A DNA stretch of 64,000 bases. It comes from Ignavibacteriota bacterium. GTDB taxonomy: Bacteria > Bacteroidota > Ignavibacteria > Ignavibacteriales > Melioribacteraceae. Below are positions 27,669-35,964 of this stretch, piece after piece. Positions within the stretch are counted from its first letter, which is position 1; each line of letters begins with the position of its first letter. The stretch lies in contig JADJGF010000001.1 in assembly GCA_016708125.1 (NCBI GenBank), positions 2,130,001-2,194,000 on the forward strand, given 5' to 3'. Under the pieces are notes generated by a model that saw only the letters and a list, made by a program, of their open reading frames with translations, had not been told where the DNA came from and did no database searches. Both the position numbers and the translations under genes were made by a program.

Positions 27669-28041
27669 ACATTTGAATTTTAAAAAAGGTATAGAAATAT
27701 AAAATTTATCAGCAACATTTTAATTATTATTGACATATGAAATTGGTAAAGAAATTAATAAAAAATCTCTTGAAAAATTGTATGCAAACAATTTAAAAGA
27801 TTGCAAAAAAAGAAATAAATAATTATCTAAAATATAGGTAGATGTAAATTAATATATTTTGAGGAAGTGATTATATTTATACAGAATGCTTAAAAAGGGA
27901 AACAAGGAAGTAAAAGTATAAAATCTTATTTACTGACAATTAGTGAAATGGTGTTCGTCATTCTTAAATTTTTAATTTTATATTAAAATCAATTCTCGTA
28001 AGTTGCAGTTAAAATCAAATACATTTAGAAAGAGAATTAAA
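27669..28041. other. intergenic region between divergent genes, no gene recognised
   Basis: This 373-base A/T-rich stretch separates the kinase gene (minus) from the DoxX-like gene (plus) and must hold both promoters. A short frame around 27737-27820 (EIGKEINKKSLEKLYANN) reads like a decayed coding fragment but has no start codon with a ribosome site. One isolated TGACAA (27934-27939, the reverse of TTGTCA) is present, which could be chance. Confidence 0.4.
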
Positions 28042-28518
28042 ATGGGAAATCTCATCGAGTGGTTAAGTAAAATAGATATTAAAATAATAAATTGGATGTC
28101 AAAGAATGGTGTTCTTTTTCTTAGAATAAGTGTTGGAATTATTTTCTTTTGGTTCGGAATTTTAAAATTTTTTCCCGGATTAAGTCCAGCTCAAGAACTT
28201 GCCATTAGAACCATAAGTATTATGACTTTTGGTTATTTATCACCGGTTATATCAATAAATTTACTTGCATTATGGGAAGTACTAATTGGGATTGGACTTT
28301 TAACCGGATTAACTATGAGATTTACATTACTTTTATTGTTTCTACAAATGATAGGAACATTAACGCCTATTTTCTTTTTCCCTAATGAAGTATTTACTAT
28401 AATACCTTACTCTCCTTCTTTAGAAGGTCAATACATTATAAAAAACTTAGTTATAATAAGTGCTGGAATAGTATTGGGCTCAACTATACGTGGGAGAAAG
28501 TTGTTAACTCTAAAATGA
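28042..28518 (+). CDS. DoxX/DUF417-like membrane protein
   Basis: A 158-residue protein with four membrane segments. VLFLRISVGIIFFWFGILKFFPGLSPAQELA near the N-terminus matches the DUF417/DoxX-type family (start of the four-helix bundle), followed by the ALWEVLIGIGLLTGL helix and IPYSPSLEGQYIIKNLVIISAG near the end. The frame is open to a TTG at 28003, but the ATG at 28042 follows a purine-rich AGAAAGAG and gives the natural N-terminus. Members sit in the inner membrane; the role is not established, with some linked to stress or quinone redox. Confidence 0.8.
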   Translation: MGNLIEWLSKIDIKIINWMSKNGVLFLRISVGIIFFWFGILKFFPGLSPAQELAIRTISIMTFGYLSPVISINLLALWEVLIGIGLLTGLTMRFTLLLLFLQMIGTLTPIFFFPNEVFTIIPYSPSLEGQYIIKNLVIISAGIVLGSTIRGRKLLTLK

Positions 28519-28715
28519 AAAAACTAAAAATTATTTTTGCTCTTTAAAAAAACACAAATAGACATGTAAAAAACCTCAACACAGTAATTGAAAGGAATGT
28601 ACTAACATTTCTTCACTCAATTCCAATATGTGAAACTACATTGCAAAAGTCCAAAAATCATTTTAAGACTTATTATATTTGCATAAGTTCGAAACTTATC
28701 AAGGGAAATTATAAT

Positions 28716-28976
28716 ATGTGCGGGAGATTTGAAAACAGAATTCGTGAAGATTGGATGATGCAGAAGTTTGCAGAATTTAATGTGAACGTATTTTTTAGAA
28801 TAGTGGATAAGCTGCGTAAAAAGGAAAATATTGCTCCAACAAATTCTATACTTACATTAACTAAAGATGATTCTGATATACTTGCGGATACAAATAAATG
28901 GGGGATTAAGTTTTCTGAGGATTCGCCTTGATTATTTAATTCAAGAATTGAGACAATATCATTCATAAAATTTTAG
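28716..28976 (+). pseudogene. SRAP (YedK/HMCES-like) N-terminal remnant
   Basis: The frame starts with MCGRF, the invariant start of SRAP proteins whose Cys2 forms a thiazolidine cross-link with abasic sites, preceded by AAGGGA. It continues through NIAPTNS and NKWGI, as in the family, then hits TGA at 28929-28931. In the same frame beyond the stop, NSRIETI matches the NARxET motif of the family before another stop at 28974-28976. The rest of the domain (FYEWK and HNRMP) is absent here but present at 31192-31584. Without those residues this fragment cannot be an active SRAP enzyme. Confidence 0.7.
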
Positions 28977-29176
28977 AAAATAAATTTGATAAAAACATTT
29001 ATTCTAACAAAATTTCTGTGTTTTGAAAAGTAGAAACCTTAGAATATTATTTTCCATAACCAGAAAATGTTTTTGTTTAGGTTTTTAACAATAATAAAGC
29101 AAGAATGATTTATATAATTATAACAATATTAAATATTCATTAATATTATTGTAGTTTCACAAAAAGGAGAAAATAA

Positions 29177-29490
29177 TTGAATATAAACAACCAACCAACT
29201 CAAGACCTTAAATTAATTAGATATGGAATAATATTATTCCTACTTGGTTTGATTACTGGTTTTGCTGTACCAATAATGGAAAATACTAGGATGGGTTTAT
29301 CAGTCATCTTGAAGGTGTAATGAATGGAATTTTATTAATAATTTTTGGATTAATTTGGCCAAAATTAAATTTATCGAATAAACAATTCCAATTGACTTTT
29401 ATACTTTCCATATTTGGAACATATACAAATTGGGTTACAACTCTGCTGGCTGGATTCTGGGGAGCAGGTCACAATGTCTATTGGCATTGA
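29177..29490 (+). pseudogene. hydroxylaminobenzene mutase (HabA)-like gene, frameshifted remnant
   Basis: A TTG-initiated frame with a good ribosome site (AAAGGAG at about 29163-29169) encodes YGIILFLLGLITGFAVP ... RMGLS and then shifts. From 29305 the adjacent frame continues HLEGVMNGILLIIFGLIWP ... GTYTNWVTTLLAGFWGAG. Together these match the membrane-protein family annotated as hydroxylaminobenzene mutase (GLLTG, RMGLSxHLEGVMNG, LGLIWP). The C-terminal third is missing, with a stop at 29488-29490. The break is between TCA and CAT near 29303 and is not at a homopolymer, so it looks like genuine decay. Confidence 0.6.
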
Positions 29491-29540
29491 GTTAGATGAT
29501 GAGGATAATTTTAAATTAATAATTTAAAAAAAGGTTGATA

Positions 29541-30110
29541 ATGAATTATAAAATAAATGATAATGTGTTTGAAAAATTCCCTAACGTAGAAACAAAAAAC
29601 TTAATTTTGGAAAGTTTTACAATTCAAGATGCAAATGAAATATTTATTATTCGCTCAGATGATAGAGTAACAAAATATTTAGATAGAGACAATCATAAAT
29701 CTATTGATGATACTAAGGAAATGATTCAAAGAATAATTAAGTCGTATGAAGACAAAACCGGAATTAATTGGATTATTCGTGAAAAGTTATCATCTGAAGT
29801 AGTTGGTTATATAGGTTATTGGACTCTTATAAGAGAAAGTGCTAGAGCAGAAATTGGTTATGCATTAAAACCAGAATATTGGGGAAAAGGTTATATGTCG
29901 GAAGTTTTTCAAAAAATAATTAAATTTGGATTTAATGAATTCGGGTTACATAGTATTATGGGTAATGTCAATCCTCTAAATATTAAATCAATAAAAGTTT
30001 TGGAAAAATTTGGATTCAAGAAAGAAGCTTATTTTAGAGAAGATTATCTTTACAATGGGAAGTATTTAGATAGTGCTATATATTGTCTAATAGAAACAGA
30101 TTTGCTTTGA
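29541..30110 (+). CDS. GNAT family N-acetyltransferase (RimJ/RimL type)
   Basis: A 189-residue acetyltransferase of the RimJ/RimL subfamily (Acetyltransf_3). The N-terminal beta-strand pattern ETKNLILESFTIQDANEIF, the acetyl-CoA pyrophosphate loop EIGYALKPEYWGKGYMSEVF (about residues 106-125, Q/RxxGxG/A variant WGKGY) and the C-terminal NIKSIKVLEKFGFKKEAYF are all present. The ATG at 29541 has AAAAAGG upstream; a TTG six bases earlier is in frame but less likely. It may acetylate a protein N-terminus, an amino sugar or a drug; the substrate cannot be predicted. It sits in a stretch with several broken genes. Confidence 0.88.
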   Translation: MNYKINDNVFEKFPNVETKNLILESFTIQDANEIFIIRSDDRVTKYLDRDNHKSIDDTKEMIQRIIKSYEDKTGINWIIREKLSSEVVGYIGYWTLIRESARAEIGYALKPEYWGKGYMSEVFQKIIKFGFNEFGLHSIMGNVNPLNIKSIKVLEKFGFKKEAYFREDYLYNGKYLDSAIYCLIETDLL

Positions 30111-30221
30111 ACTATCACATAACTAACAACTCAATACCAAAAGAAACGGAGTAAGCAATCCGACTACCAATTGAGCATTAAAAAAAATAGACCAAATATA
30201 GCATTACCATAAGGAAAAAAT

Positions 30222-30662
30222 ATGAAAAATCATCTTGAAAGTGCTATCACTCAATTTGATAATGGTTTTAATTGTGCCCAATCAGTTTTATTTTCTTTTT
30301 GTGAAGAATTGAATCTCGATAAAGATATTGCATTAAAAATGTCGTGCGGTTTTGGCGGTGGAATGGGAAGAAAGGAAGAAGTTTGTGGAACTTTAACCGG
30401 CGGTATAATGGTTATTGGTTTAAAATATGGTAAAGATTCAAATGGTGAAAATGAAAATACTGAAGTAACCTATATCAAAACAAGAGAATTGATGAATCGT
30501 TTTACTGAAAAACATGGTACTTATATTTGCAGAAAATTATTAAATGAATGTGATTTAACAAATGAAGCTGGGCAAAAGAATTTTACGGAATTAGATTTGA
30601 AAAACAGAGTATGTAAGAATTGTATGGCAACAGTTGTTAATTATCTCGAAGAAATAATTTAA
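30222..30662 (+). CDS. C_GCAxxG_C_C family redox-type protein
   Basis: A 146-residue protein with the family's conserved cysteines: FNCAQSVLFSFCEEL near residue 19, MSCGFGGGMGRKEEVCGTLTGG near 47-68 (the Gly-rich loop plus cysteine), and late cysteines YICRKLLNECDL and VCKNCMATVV. These define the C_GCAxxG_C_C family, thought to hold a metal cluster or redox-active thiols. Members often lie near oxidoreductases, but here neighbours are an acetyltransferase and a small membrane protein. An A/T-rich ribosome site (AAGGAAAA) precedes the ATG. Confidence 0.88.
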   Translation: MKNHLESAITQFDNGFNCAQSVLFSFCEELNLDKDIALKMSCGFGGGMGRKEEVCGTLTGGIMVIGLKYGKDSNGENENTEVTYIKTRELMNRFTEKHGTYICRKLLNECDLTNEAGQKNFTELDLKNRVCKNCMATVVNYLEEII

Positions 30663-30742
30663 TTAGTTAAAGCGCACACTTAATTAAAGTTCAAACTGAT
30701 AACGGAGCCAAGTCATTATATGGCAAAATAAAATTTAAATTT

Positions 30743-31051
30743 ATGTCTAAAAGAATTATCATTTTCATCATATTATTTGCTATAGTTCATTTCATCTTTT
30801 CAATAATATCAGTATTAAATGGAATGACAATTTTTAGTGGGCCAAAAACAAATACTGAGATATTTTTGTCATACTTAATGAATATTTTGTTATTTCCATT
30901 AAATATTTTATTACGAAATGTAAGTTTTGTAAATCTATGGGCACAAACTATAATAATTTTCTTAAACAGTTTGATATCTGGAGGATTATTCTCAATTATA
31001 TATTTTTTAATTATTAAAAGTAAATTAGCGAGAAATGTAGAAGGCAATTAA
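30743..31051 (+). CDS. small membrane protein of unknown function
   Basis: A 102-residue protein with three hydrophobic segments (IIIFIILFAIVHFIFSIISV, ILLFPLNILL, IIIFLNSLISGGLFSIIYFL) and a charged C-terminus (KSKLARNVEGN). The N-terminal SKR before the first helix suggests a cytoplasmic N-terminus. No family is recognised. It stands alone in a region of small genes and remnants with no close downstream partner, and its ribosome site is weak, so it may be a young or decaying gene. Confidence 0.5.
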   Translation: MSKRIIIFIILFAIVHFIFSIISVLNGMTIFSGPKTNTEIFLSYLMNILLFPLNILLRNVSFVNLWAQTIIIFLNSLISGGLFSIIYFLIIKSKLARNVEGN

Positions 31052-31191
31052 TCATTCAAAAAAAAACATATAACGAACAAATTCCCGCACAATACAGAAA
31101 TAAATTGGATATTAGGTAAGCTTAAATATTATTGGCGTACAAAGTTGAAAAGAGTTTGAATATGTTAATAGGTCGATAAAATAAATTTAAT

Positions 31192-31584
31192 TTGGAATTG
31201 AAGGTGAATAATTTGATTATACCTTATGAAGTAATTAACTGGGAAGAAATATTAAAAAGTGAACATGCGGGAACTTCCGGGATTGCATTTTATGAGTGGA
31301 AGAAAGAAAATAAAAAGAAAGTACCTTATAGAATATTTTTGAAAAATGAGGAGATGTTTTTTGTTCCGGGACTTTACAATAAGGATAAGGAAGGGAATAA
31401 GTCGGTTTCTTTAATTACAACCGAACCGAATGAATTTATGAAAGAAATACACAATAGAATGCCGGTAATATTGAATTTGAAAGATGCCGTTGAATTTTTA
31501 AGCGGAGATGTAAACAGTAATTTTGAAAAATGTGTTCCATACAAAGATGAAAAAAATATGGAAATGGAAGCTGCGGAGATTTAG
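31192..31584 (+). pseudogene. SRAP (YedK/HMCES-like) C-terminal remnant
   Basis: The frame encodes the second half of an SRAP domain: FYEWKKENKKKVPYRIFLKN contains the catalytic-region Glu of the YEWK motif, GLYNKDKEGN, then TTEPNEFMKEIHNRMPVIL, with the catalytic His of HNRMP. The first 28 residues (KVNNLIIPYEVINWEEIL) do not match the family and there is no ATG before YEW; only TTG or GTG codons could start it. The missing N-terminal half, including MCGRF, is 2.2 kb upstream at 28716-28976. It is most simply read as the other end of one broken gene, or of a second decayed copy. Confidence 0.6.
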
Positions 31585-31738
31585 TAATACTTTAGTTATT
31601 TTGAATATATAAATTTACATCTCATTAATAAGATAAGTAACAAATAAATTTTAATAAGAATCGCTTATATAACAACTATTCTTTTCTTTGAAATTAAAGT
31701 AAGACTTGATTGTGTGATTTCTAATTAATAGAGACAAT

Positions 31739-33340
31739 ATGATGAAGCGATACAATAATAGCTTTTGCTATTGTTTTATAATAATATTTATTTCATTTAG
31801 TTGCAGTAATAATAAAACAGAATTTCCCACACCGAAAAAGAATGCAGTTAATGAAAGTTTTGTTTTCAATTCCGGTAAATTTCAATGTGGACAAAAAGAA
31901 TATAAAGCAGACTATGGAACAATAACCGTCCCGGAAAATAGAAGTAACAACTTATCAAGAGTAATTCACCTTCCTGTAATTCGTATTCATGCTAAATCTG
32001 AGAATCTAAAAGAACCAATATTTGGATTGACTGGAGGACCCGGTCAAACCAATATGAATTGGTTGCCAATTGATTCGTTGTTATATGACCATGATTTTGT
32101 GATGGTTGGTTACAGAGGTGTGGATGGTTCTACAGTTCTTGATTGTCCAGAAGTAACAGAAGCAATGATAAATAGCGGTGATGATCTTCTAAGTGAAAGT
32201 TCTTTGAAAAATATTAGTAAAAGTTGGGTAGAAAGTTTTAATCGCTTTAAATCAGCGAGGATAGATATAGATGGATATACAATTCCGGAAACTATTGAAG
32301 ATATGGAAGTCGTTAGAAAAATATTTAAGTACGAGCGAATAAATATTTTAAGTGAAAGTTACGGTACAAGAATAGCTTATATTTATGGATTAAAACACCC
32401 ATCAAAGATTTTTCGTACTGCCATGATTGGAGTAAATACTCCAGGCAATTTTATTTGGGACCCGATCAAAACTGATGAGCTAATTAAATATTATTCCAAT
32501 TTGTGGGCAAAGGATTCAGAGAAATTAAAATTAAGTAATGATCTTGCCGGTACTATGAAAAAGGTATTAAATAACATGCCAAAAAAATGGCTATTCTTTT
32601 CAATCAATCCGGGGAAAGTTAAAGCAGCAACATTTGGAATGCTGATGCATAGAAATACTTCTGCAATGGTTTTCGATGCATTTATTGCTGCTGAAAAAGG
32701 CGATTACAGCGGATTAGCTATTATGTCTCTTGCTTTTGATTATACATTCCCAAGAATGATGCTGTATGGAGATATTGTAACAAAAGCGGTAAGCGCAGAT
32801 TTAGATTATGCTAAAAATATTCAATTTGGAAAAACTGAACAGAATAAAATATTAGGTGATCCACTCAATGAAATTATTTGGAAAACATTTTTTTTAAGTG
32901 GAATTAGTATAAAAATGATTCCCGAGGAATTACGGACACCAAAGGATACAAATGTCGAAACCTTAATGCTGAGCGGCAGTGTTGATTTTGCCAATCCACC
33001 AAAATTTGCAAATGAATTTCTAAAATACTTTAAGAATGGTAAGCAAATTATTCTTTCGGAATATGGTCATGTCGGCGATTTAAGATATTTGAATCAAACA
33101 ATGAGTGATAAAATAATTATAAATTATTACAACAATGGTATAATTAAAACTGAATTAATAAAATATATTCCAATGGATTTTAATGTTAAATGGGGCTTTC
33201 CAATAATAGCAAAAATAGCTCTAATTTCAATTGCAATTTTAGTAATAGTTCTGCTTGCGATTTTATATTGGATATTCAGAAAAATACAACGTCATAGACA
33301 TAAAACATCATTGATAAAAAATAATCTAATACATGAGTAA
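31739..33340 (+). CDS. alpha/beta-hydrolase lipoprotein (prolyl/tripeptidyl aminopeptidase-like)
   Basis: A 533-residue protein with a lipoprotein signal ending in ISFSC, an alpha/beta-hydrolase core and a C-terminal membrane helix (IAKIALISIAILVIVLLAIL) followed by a basic tail. The oxyanion-loop motif GGPGQTNMNWLP (about residues 97-108) and the nucleophile elbow SESYGTR are typical of the prolyl-iminopeptidase/TAP-like branch (S33). The catalytic Asp is expected in GSVDFANPP and the His in EYGHVGD. A substrate with an N-terminal peptide or ester is likely but unproven. The combination of a lipobox and a C-terminal membrane helix is unusual for this family. Confidence 0.82.
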   Translation: MMKRYNNSFCYCFIIIFISFSCSNNKTEFPTPKKNAVNESFVFNSGKFQCGQKEYKADYGTITVPENRSNNLSRVIHLPVIRIHAKSENLKEPIFGLTGGPGQTNMNWLPIDSLLYDHDFVMVGYRGVDGSTVLDCPEVTEAMINSGDDLLSESSLKNISKSWVESFNRFKSARIDIDGYTIPETIEDMEVVRKIFKYERINILSESYGTRIAYIYGLKHPSKIFRTAMIGVNTPGNFIWDPIKTDELIKYYSNLWAKDSEKLKLSNDLAGTMKKVLNNMPKKWLFFSINPGKVKAATFGMLMHRNTSAMVFDAFIAAEKGDYSGLAIMSLAFDYTFPRMMLYGDIVTKAVSADLDYAKNIQFGKTEQNKILGDPLNEIIWKTFFLSGISIKMIPEELRTPKDTNVETLMLSGSVDFANPPKFANEFLKYFKNGKQIILSEYGHVGDLRYLNQTMSDKIIINYYNNGIIKTELIKYIPMDFNVKWGFPIIAKIALISIAILVIVLLAILYWIFRKIQRHRHKTSLIKNNLIHE

Positions 33341-33645
33341 AAGACAAAGGATCTTTAAATATTAGTAAATCTATAAATCCATTAGTATTATAAACTTAGA
33401 ATTTTATTATCGTCATTTACGATAAGCTACATTGTCAAGGCATCTTTAGGTAACTCGTAATTCATTATTTGGGACTCTTTCCTATTTTCAATACAAGCTC
33501 ACCAGTCATTTCAATATATCAAAGTACAGTTAAATAAATAATATAAATAACTAACTGAAAATTTATTTTTGTTATTATAATAAAGTAATCATAGTTTTAT
33601 AAAAATATTTTGATAATTAATATCAAAAAATATTTATTAATAATT

Positions 33646-35505
33646 ATGAAAATTATTCTTATTCTATATTTTGTTTCTTTACTAATTGGATGCAATTTTC
33701 AGAATGAAAAATTTGAATCAGATATTAAATACGTACAAAAAAATCGTCGAATAATATCTGTAAAAAATAGAACATACTATATTGATCCCAATATTGGAAG
33801 TGATACAAATATAGGCATAGAAAAATCTATGCCTTGGAAATCATTCAAAAATATTAATAAATTAATTTTAACTGAAGGAAATCGTGTAGAAATATTATCA
33901 AGCGGAAAATTCTATGAATCATTATTTATTATTGGCAAAGGATCAGAGGAAAATCCAATAGAAATATTTTTTGCAGAAGGTAGGTATGATTTTTATCCAA
34001 CAAATGCATTAAGAAAAAAGTTCCATATTTCAAATTCAAATGACTCTCCGGATTCGTTAAAATCAATTGCATTTTATTTTTTAGATTCAAAAAATATTAA
34101 TATAAAAGCTAAAAATGCCGATGTTATTATGAGAGGTAAAGTTATTGAAGTTTGCATCAACAATTGTGAAAATGTTTATATTGAAGGATTTAGTTTCGAC
34201 TACAGTAGACCAACAGTTTCTGAATTTATTGTAGAAAATATCTCTGATAAATTTGCCGATGTAAAAGTTCATAAGGATTCAGATTATTTAATTCAAAGTG
34301 GAAAATTAATCTGGATTGGTGAAGGATGGCAGCACGAAGCCAATTCGCTTTGGCAAATATTTAATCCTAAAAGTAAAGAAATTTATCGACATAGTATTCC
34401 TATTGAAGATCTTCATTTTGAGGAAAAAAGTAAAAATCAATTAAGGATTAATTTTGATAAAAATCCCGGATTCATTAAAAGAGTGATATATCAAAATCGT
34501 GATACTTTCCGTGATTATGCAGCAGTATTTATAAATGAAAGCAAAAATATTACATGGAAAAATATAAATGTTTACTTTATGCATGGTATGGGATTTGTAA
34601 ATCAGTTTAGTGAAAACTTAATTTATGATTCCATAATTGTAGTTCCAAGAAAAGATTCTGAGAGAACTTCTGCTGCTTGGGCTGATATTCTTCATTTCTC
34701 AAGCTGTAGAGGTAATATTGAAATAAGCAATTCGTTTTTATCTGCAGCCAACGATGATGCAATAAATGTTCATGGAACACATTTGAAAGTAACAGAAATT
34801 TTATCTGATAAGAAAATTAGAGTAAGGTATATGCATCCACAAACTTATGGATTTAATGCTTTTAAATCTGACGATAGTATTGAATTTATTAATTCGATGA
34901 GTTTATTACCTAAAAGCAAAAATATTGTATTAAATTCGGTGATGTTAGATGAAAAAGAAATCGAAATTACATTTAAGGAAAAAATGTCAAAAAATATTCA
35001 AACAAATGATGTAATTGAAAATATTACTTGGTCTCCAAATTTTAAAATTACTAATACAAAAATAACTCAAATACCAACACGTGGAATTCTTGTAACAACA
35101 AGAGGTAAAATTATAATTGAATATAATGAATTTCTCAAAACTCATATGAGCGCAATTTTAATTGCCGATGATGCAAATAGTTGGTTTGAATCTGGTTATG
35201 TTAATGATGCGACAATTTTCAATAACAAGTTCATTGAATGTGGGGAACCTGTTGTAAATATTCACCCTGAAAATCTGAAAGTATTTGACAATAAATATAT
35301 TCATAAAAATATAAATGTATTGAACAACTATTTTCAGCTAAATAATAATTTAGCATTTTCAGTTAAAAACAGTAGTAATATATTATTTGAGAATAACATT
35401 ATAAACTCAACACAAATAAAAGAAAATCAAAACTATGTTAAAATAGAAAACTGCGCGAATGCCAAGATCGTTAGTAATTATATAAATAGCACAAAAATAA
35501 ATTGA
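33646..35505 (+). CDS. GH110-type alpha-1,3-galactosidase (right-handed beta-helix, lipoprotein)
   Basis: A 619-residue lipoprotein (MKIILILYFVSLLIGC) with a right-handed beta-helix fold. Several segments are characteristic of GH110 exo-alpha-1,3-galactosidases: GFSFDYSRPTVSEF, GKLIWIGEGWQHE, NVYFMHGMGFVNQFSENL, SAAWADILHFSSCRGNIEI and ANDDAINVHGTHLKV with its acidic cluster. Known members remove alpha-1,3-linked galactose such as the blood-group B sugar. The longer frame to TTG 33610 is possible, but the ATG at 33646 places the signal peptide at the N-terminus. It precedes a GH120-type enzyme; together they suggest use of host or plant glycans, but the pairing is inference. Confidence 0.82.
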   Translation: MKIILILYFVSLLIGCNFQNEKFESDIKYVQKNRRIISVKNRTYYIDPNIGSDTNIGIEKSMPWKSFKNINKLILTEGNRVEILSSGKFYESLFIIGKGSEENPIEIFFAEGRYDFYPTNALRKKFHISNSNDSPDSLKSIAFYFLDSKNINIKAKNADVIMRGKVIEVCINNCENVYIEGFSFDYSRPTVSEFIVENISDKFADVKVHKDSDYLIQSGKLIWIGEGWQHEANSLWQIFNPKSKEIYRHSIPIEDLHFEEKSKNQLRINFDKNPGFIKRVIYQNRDTFRDYAAVFINESKNITWKNINVYFMHGMGFVNQFSENLIYDSIIVVPRKDSERTSAAWADILHFSSCRGNIEISNSFLSAANDDAINVHGTHLKVTEILSDKKIRVRYMHPQTYGFNAFKSDDSIEFINSMSLLPKSKNIVLNSVMLDEKEIEITFKEKMSKNIQTNDVIENITWSPNFKITNTKITQIPTRGILVTTRGKIIIEYNEFLKTHMSAILIADDANSWFESGYVNDATIFNNKFIECGEPVVNIHPENLKVFDNKYIHKNINVLNNYFQLNNNLAFSVKNSSNILFENNIINSTQIKENQNYVKIENCANAKIVSNYINSTKIN

Positions 35506-35964
35506 AACTAAATCAACTAAATTATTCTATTATAATCTCGTCAAGAAATAAAAAAGATATGCCTTACTTTTATTATAACCGATTTGTCCAACGCGTACAG
35601 TAAACGGTTCGGTAAAGATTCCATTTTTATGATCATCATTCTACTTCTAAATTTTATAATTATTTTAAAATTTAAATTGTCATTGGAAATAAAATATATA
35701 ACTGATTTCAGCAGTAAAATCCATGATTTAATTTCATTTTGAAAATTGGCTTAATGAAGACATATCAGTTTTAGACCACGTCATATTTACAGATAATGGT
35801 TTTACATCATTTGTCGAACTGAGAATTATATAATCTTTTTAATTCGACCAATAAAATTGTTCAATGTCAGAATAATTTGTATATCCTAATTCATTCAATA
35901 TTATCAACATAATTTAGTATTATACAACAAATGAAATTAGTCAATTAAATAAAATGAGATACAC
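35506..35964. other. intergenic region between the two beta-helix glycosidases, possible decayed fragment
   Basis: The 459-base gap has no intact gene. On the minus strand one frame between 35907 and 35530 contains protein-like stretches (LSSTNDVKPLSVNMTWSKTD and GIFTEPFTVRVGQIGYNKSK), broken by several in-frame stops, which might be a decayed gene. No family could be named. The promoter of the GH120-like gene must lie in its last 150 bases. Confidence 0.35.

Noticed and set aside
30110..31190. Short intergenic stretches with TAAC...inverted CTCAAT/ATTGAG motifs that could be integron attC sites
   Set aside because: No GTTRRRY core, no second complementary half and no integron integrase in the window; resemblance is only to AT-rich AAC trinucleotides.
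35530..35907. Minus-strand frame with protein-like stretches between the two glycosidase genes
   Set aside because: About seven in-frame stops in 125 codons, close to chance for such AT-rich DNA, and no family could be named; mentioned only in the intergenic entry.
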